A DNA stretch of 37,679 bases, taken from a bacterium. GTDB taxonomy: Bacteria; Patescibacteriota; Minisyncoccia; Moranbacterales; DUUL01. The DNA lies in assembly GCA_018675685.1 (NCBI GenBank), contig JABGXP010000020.1, forward strand, positions 1-37,679, given 5' to 3'. Shown here piece by piece: positions 36,182 through 37,679 of the stretch. A program made the translations under genes and the position numbers. Below the pieces are notes generated by a model. The model did not search any database and was not told the DNA's origin. It worked only from the letters and a program-made list of their open reading frames with translations. Numbering within the stretch: position 1 is the stretch's first letter; the number at the start of each line of letters is the position of its first letter.

Positions 36182-36877
36182 ATGTATTACGATAGATTTA
36201 TTGAGTTTGCGATTATACAAGGTGGAGTGCCAGATGGAACAGTTGTTCTTATGTTGATGTTGCCAATTGTCGTTACTATAATTGCTTTTTTTCGGCAAGT
36301 TATTGGAATTAAAGCCTTCGGTATCTACACCCCGGCACTTATAACATTTGCATTTGCTGCAATCGGTTCAGAGGCCGAAAGTGTTTGGAAGGGTGCTCTT
36401 TATGGAGTCACCATCTTTGTTACAGTGATTTTCATCGGAACTATAATGAGGTATGTCCTGAAAAGGTTTAGACTTTTATATCTCCCAAGAGTTGCTCTGC
36501 TTATTACAATCGTTTCTTTATCAACTTTAGCACTACTTGTAGTTGGTGGAATGTTCCAACGAACTGGGTGGGCAAGTGTTTCAATTTTCCCGATTTTGAT
36601 TATGATTGCACTTGTTGAAAAGTTTGTGGCAACTCAGATTGAAAAGGGTGCTAGGACGGCTATCATTCTTTCTTTTGAAACGCTTTTGATTTCTCTGGTT
36701 TGTTACGCTGTTTTAAGTTGGGATTCATTGATTCGTTTTGTCTCAATACATTCATGGGTTGTATTGTTCACTATTGTGATTAATATTTTCCTTGGTAAAT
36801 GGACAGGACTTCGTTTAACAGAAATGCTTCGATTTAAAGATGTTATCAAAAATGCTGAACACACTGACAAAAACTAA
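36182..36877 (+). CDS. UUP1-like 7TM membrane protein (7TM_transglut family)
   Basis: MLPIVVTIIAFFRQVIGIKAFGIYTPALITFAFAAIG...LYLPRVALLITIVSLSTLALLVVGG...IFLGKWTGLRLTEMLRF. Confidence 0.8.
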   Translation: MYYDRFIEFAIIQGGVPDGTVVLMLMLPIVVTIIAFFRQVIGIKAFGIYTPALITFAFAAIGSEAESVWKGALYGVTIFVTVIFIGTIMRYVLKRFRLLYLPRVALLITIVSLSTLALLVVGGMFQRTGWASVSIFPILIMIALVEKFVATQIEKGARTAIILSFETLLISLVCYAVLSWDSLIRFVSIHSWVVLFTIVINIFLGKWTGLRLTEMLRFKDVIKNAEHTDKN

Positions 36878-37679
36878 AGGAATCCTGGGAATGAACGCCC
36901 GGAATTTGAAATATATTCGCCCATATAACTTAAAAGGAGCAAAGCGTTTAGCTGATGATAAGCTGCGCTGCAAACGTGTTTTAAGAAAAGGTGGAATTCC
37001 TGTTCCTGAGCTTATCACTAAGATTAAGACTAAAGAAGAACTTGATAATTTTGATTTCTCCTCTTTGCCGAATAGCTTTGTTCTGAAGCCAAATTTTGGC
37101 TTTGGAGGTGAGGGGATTCTGGTTGTTTATGGAAGAAAGAAAGGAAGGAGTAATGTTTGGGTCAAAGCTAACAGAGATCCTATCACAGAAGATGATCTAA
37201 GAAATCATGTTAGGAATATTTTAGACGGTTCGTTTTCGAGGGCCAATACCCCTGACATTGCCTTTTTTGAAGAAAGGATCCAACTATTGAAACTTTTCAA
37301 GCCTTATGCTTATAAAGGAATCCCCGATATTCGCGTGATTGTTTTTAATCGTGTTCCTGTAATGGCAATGCTCCGACTTCCTACTGAAGCTTCTGGTGGA
37401 ACTTCGAATGTGCATCAAGGTGGAATTGCGGTAGGTATTGATATGGCTACTGGAGTAACAACAACAGCAATTCAATACAACCATTCAGTCGAATATGCCC
37501 CAGGAAAAAGACTGCTTTTGAGCGGTATTAGAATTCCAAATTGGAAGGAGATATTAAAATTAGCGATTAAGTCGCAAGACGTTTCTAATTTAGGGTATTT
37601 AGGGGCTGACATTGCTATTGATCGAAATAAAGGACCTGTTTTTATGGAGATCAATGCTCGCCCGGGACTCGCTATCCAA
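36852..37679 (+). CDS. ATP-grasp ligase (alpha-L-glutamate ligase-/sugar-transfer-associated-type), truncated by window end
   Basis: MLNTLTKTKGILGMNARNLKYIRPYNLKGAKRLADDKLRCKRVLRKGGIPVPELI...FVLKPNFGFGGEGILVV...GYLGADIAIDRNKGPVFMEINARPGLAIQ; open to the last base. Confidence 0.88.
   Translation, partial: MLNTLTKTKGILGMNARNLKYIRPYNLKGAKRLADDKLRCKRVLRKGGIPVPELITKIKTKEELDNFDFSSLPNSFVLKPNFGFGGEGILVVYGRKKGRSNVWVKANRDPITEDDLRNHVRNILDGSFSRANTPDIAFFEERIQLLKLFKPYAYKGIPDIRVIVFNRVPVMAMLRLPTEASGGTSNVHQGGIAVGIDMATGVTTTAIQYNHSVEYAPGKRLLLSGIRIPNWKEILKLAIKSQDVSNLGYLGADIAIDRNKGPVFMEINARPGLAIQ

Noticed and set aside
1-37679. Mobile element or prophage
   Set aside because: No transposase, integrase, terminase or terminal inverted repeats found; the holin-like protein fits a YqjE-like family better.

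Overview
AT-rich bacterial window, gene-dense, code-11-like (TGA is used as a stop). Gene content suggests a Patescibacteria/CPR-type genome, but this is an inference. From left to right: (i) a minus-strand cell-surface region with two secreted Ca-binding-repeat/FnIII-like proteins and a three-gene operon encoding an ExbB/MotA-like channel, an ExbD/TolR-like protein and a membrane-anchored transglutaminase-like protein (best candidate for an undescribed system); (ii) an exopolysaccharide locus (GT4, AsnB-type amidotransferase, two GT2s, flippase, overlapping methyltransferase and kinase-like genes, GT-C, Ugd); (iii) a core block: tRNA-Thr(CGU), prfB with a +1 programmed frameshift that lacks the canonical SD-like stimulator, ftsEX, a minimal SufC-SufB/D pair with a DUF1858 protein, and murJ; (iv) a minus-strand block with metallophosphoesterase, ABC-F, pentapeptide-repeat and DedA proteins; (v) a YqjE/YqjD-like membrane pair, LutA-like and LutB-like redox proteins separated by other genes, a tandem pair of small orphan membrane proteins, and finally a 7TM (UUP1/7TM_transglut-like) protein with an overlapping ATP-grasp gene cut by the window end. 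Several listed ORFs are antisense artefacts. Three real coding features are missing or mis-framed in the track: the 1..1090 partial CDS, the prfB 5' part, and a 53-aa extremely basic protein at 26493..26654. All family calls are from reading translations by eye; no searches were run.
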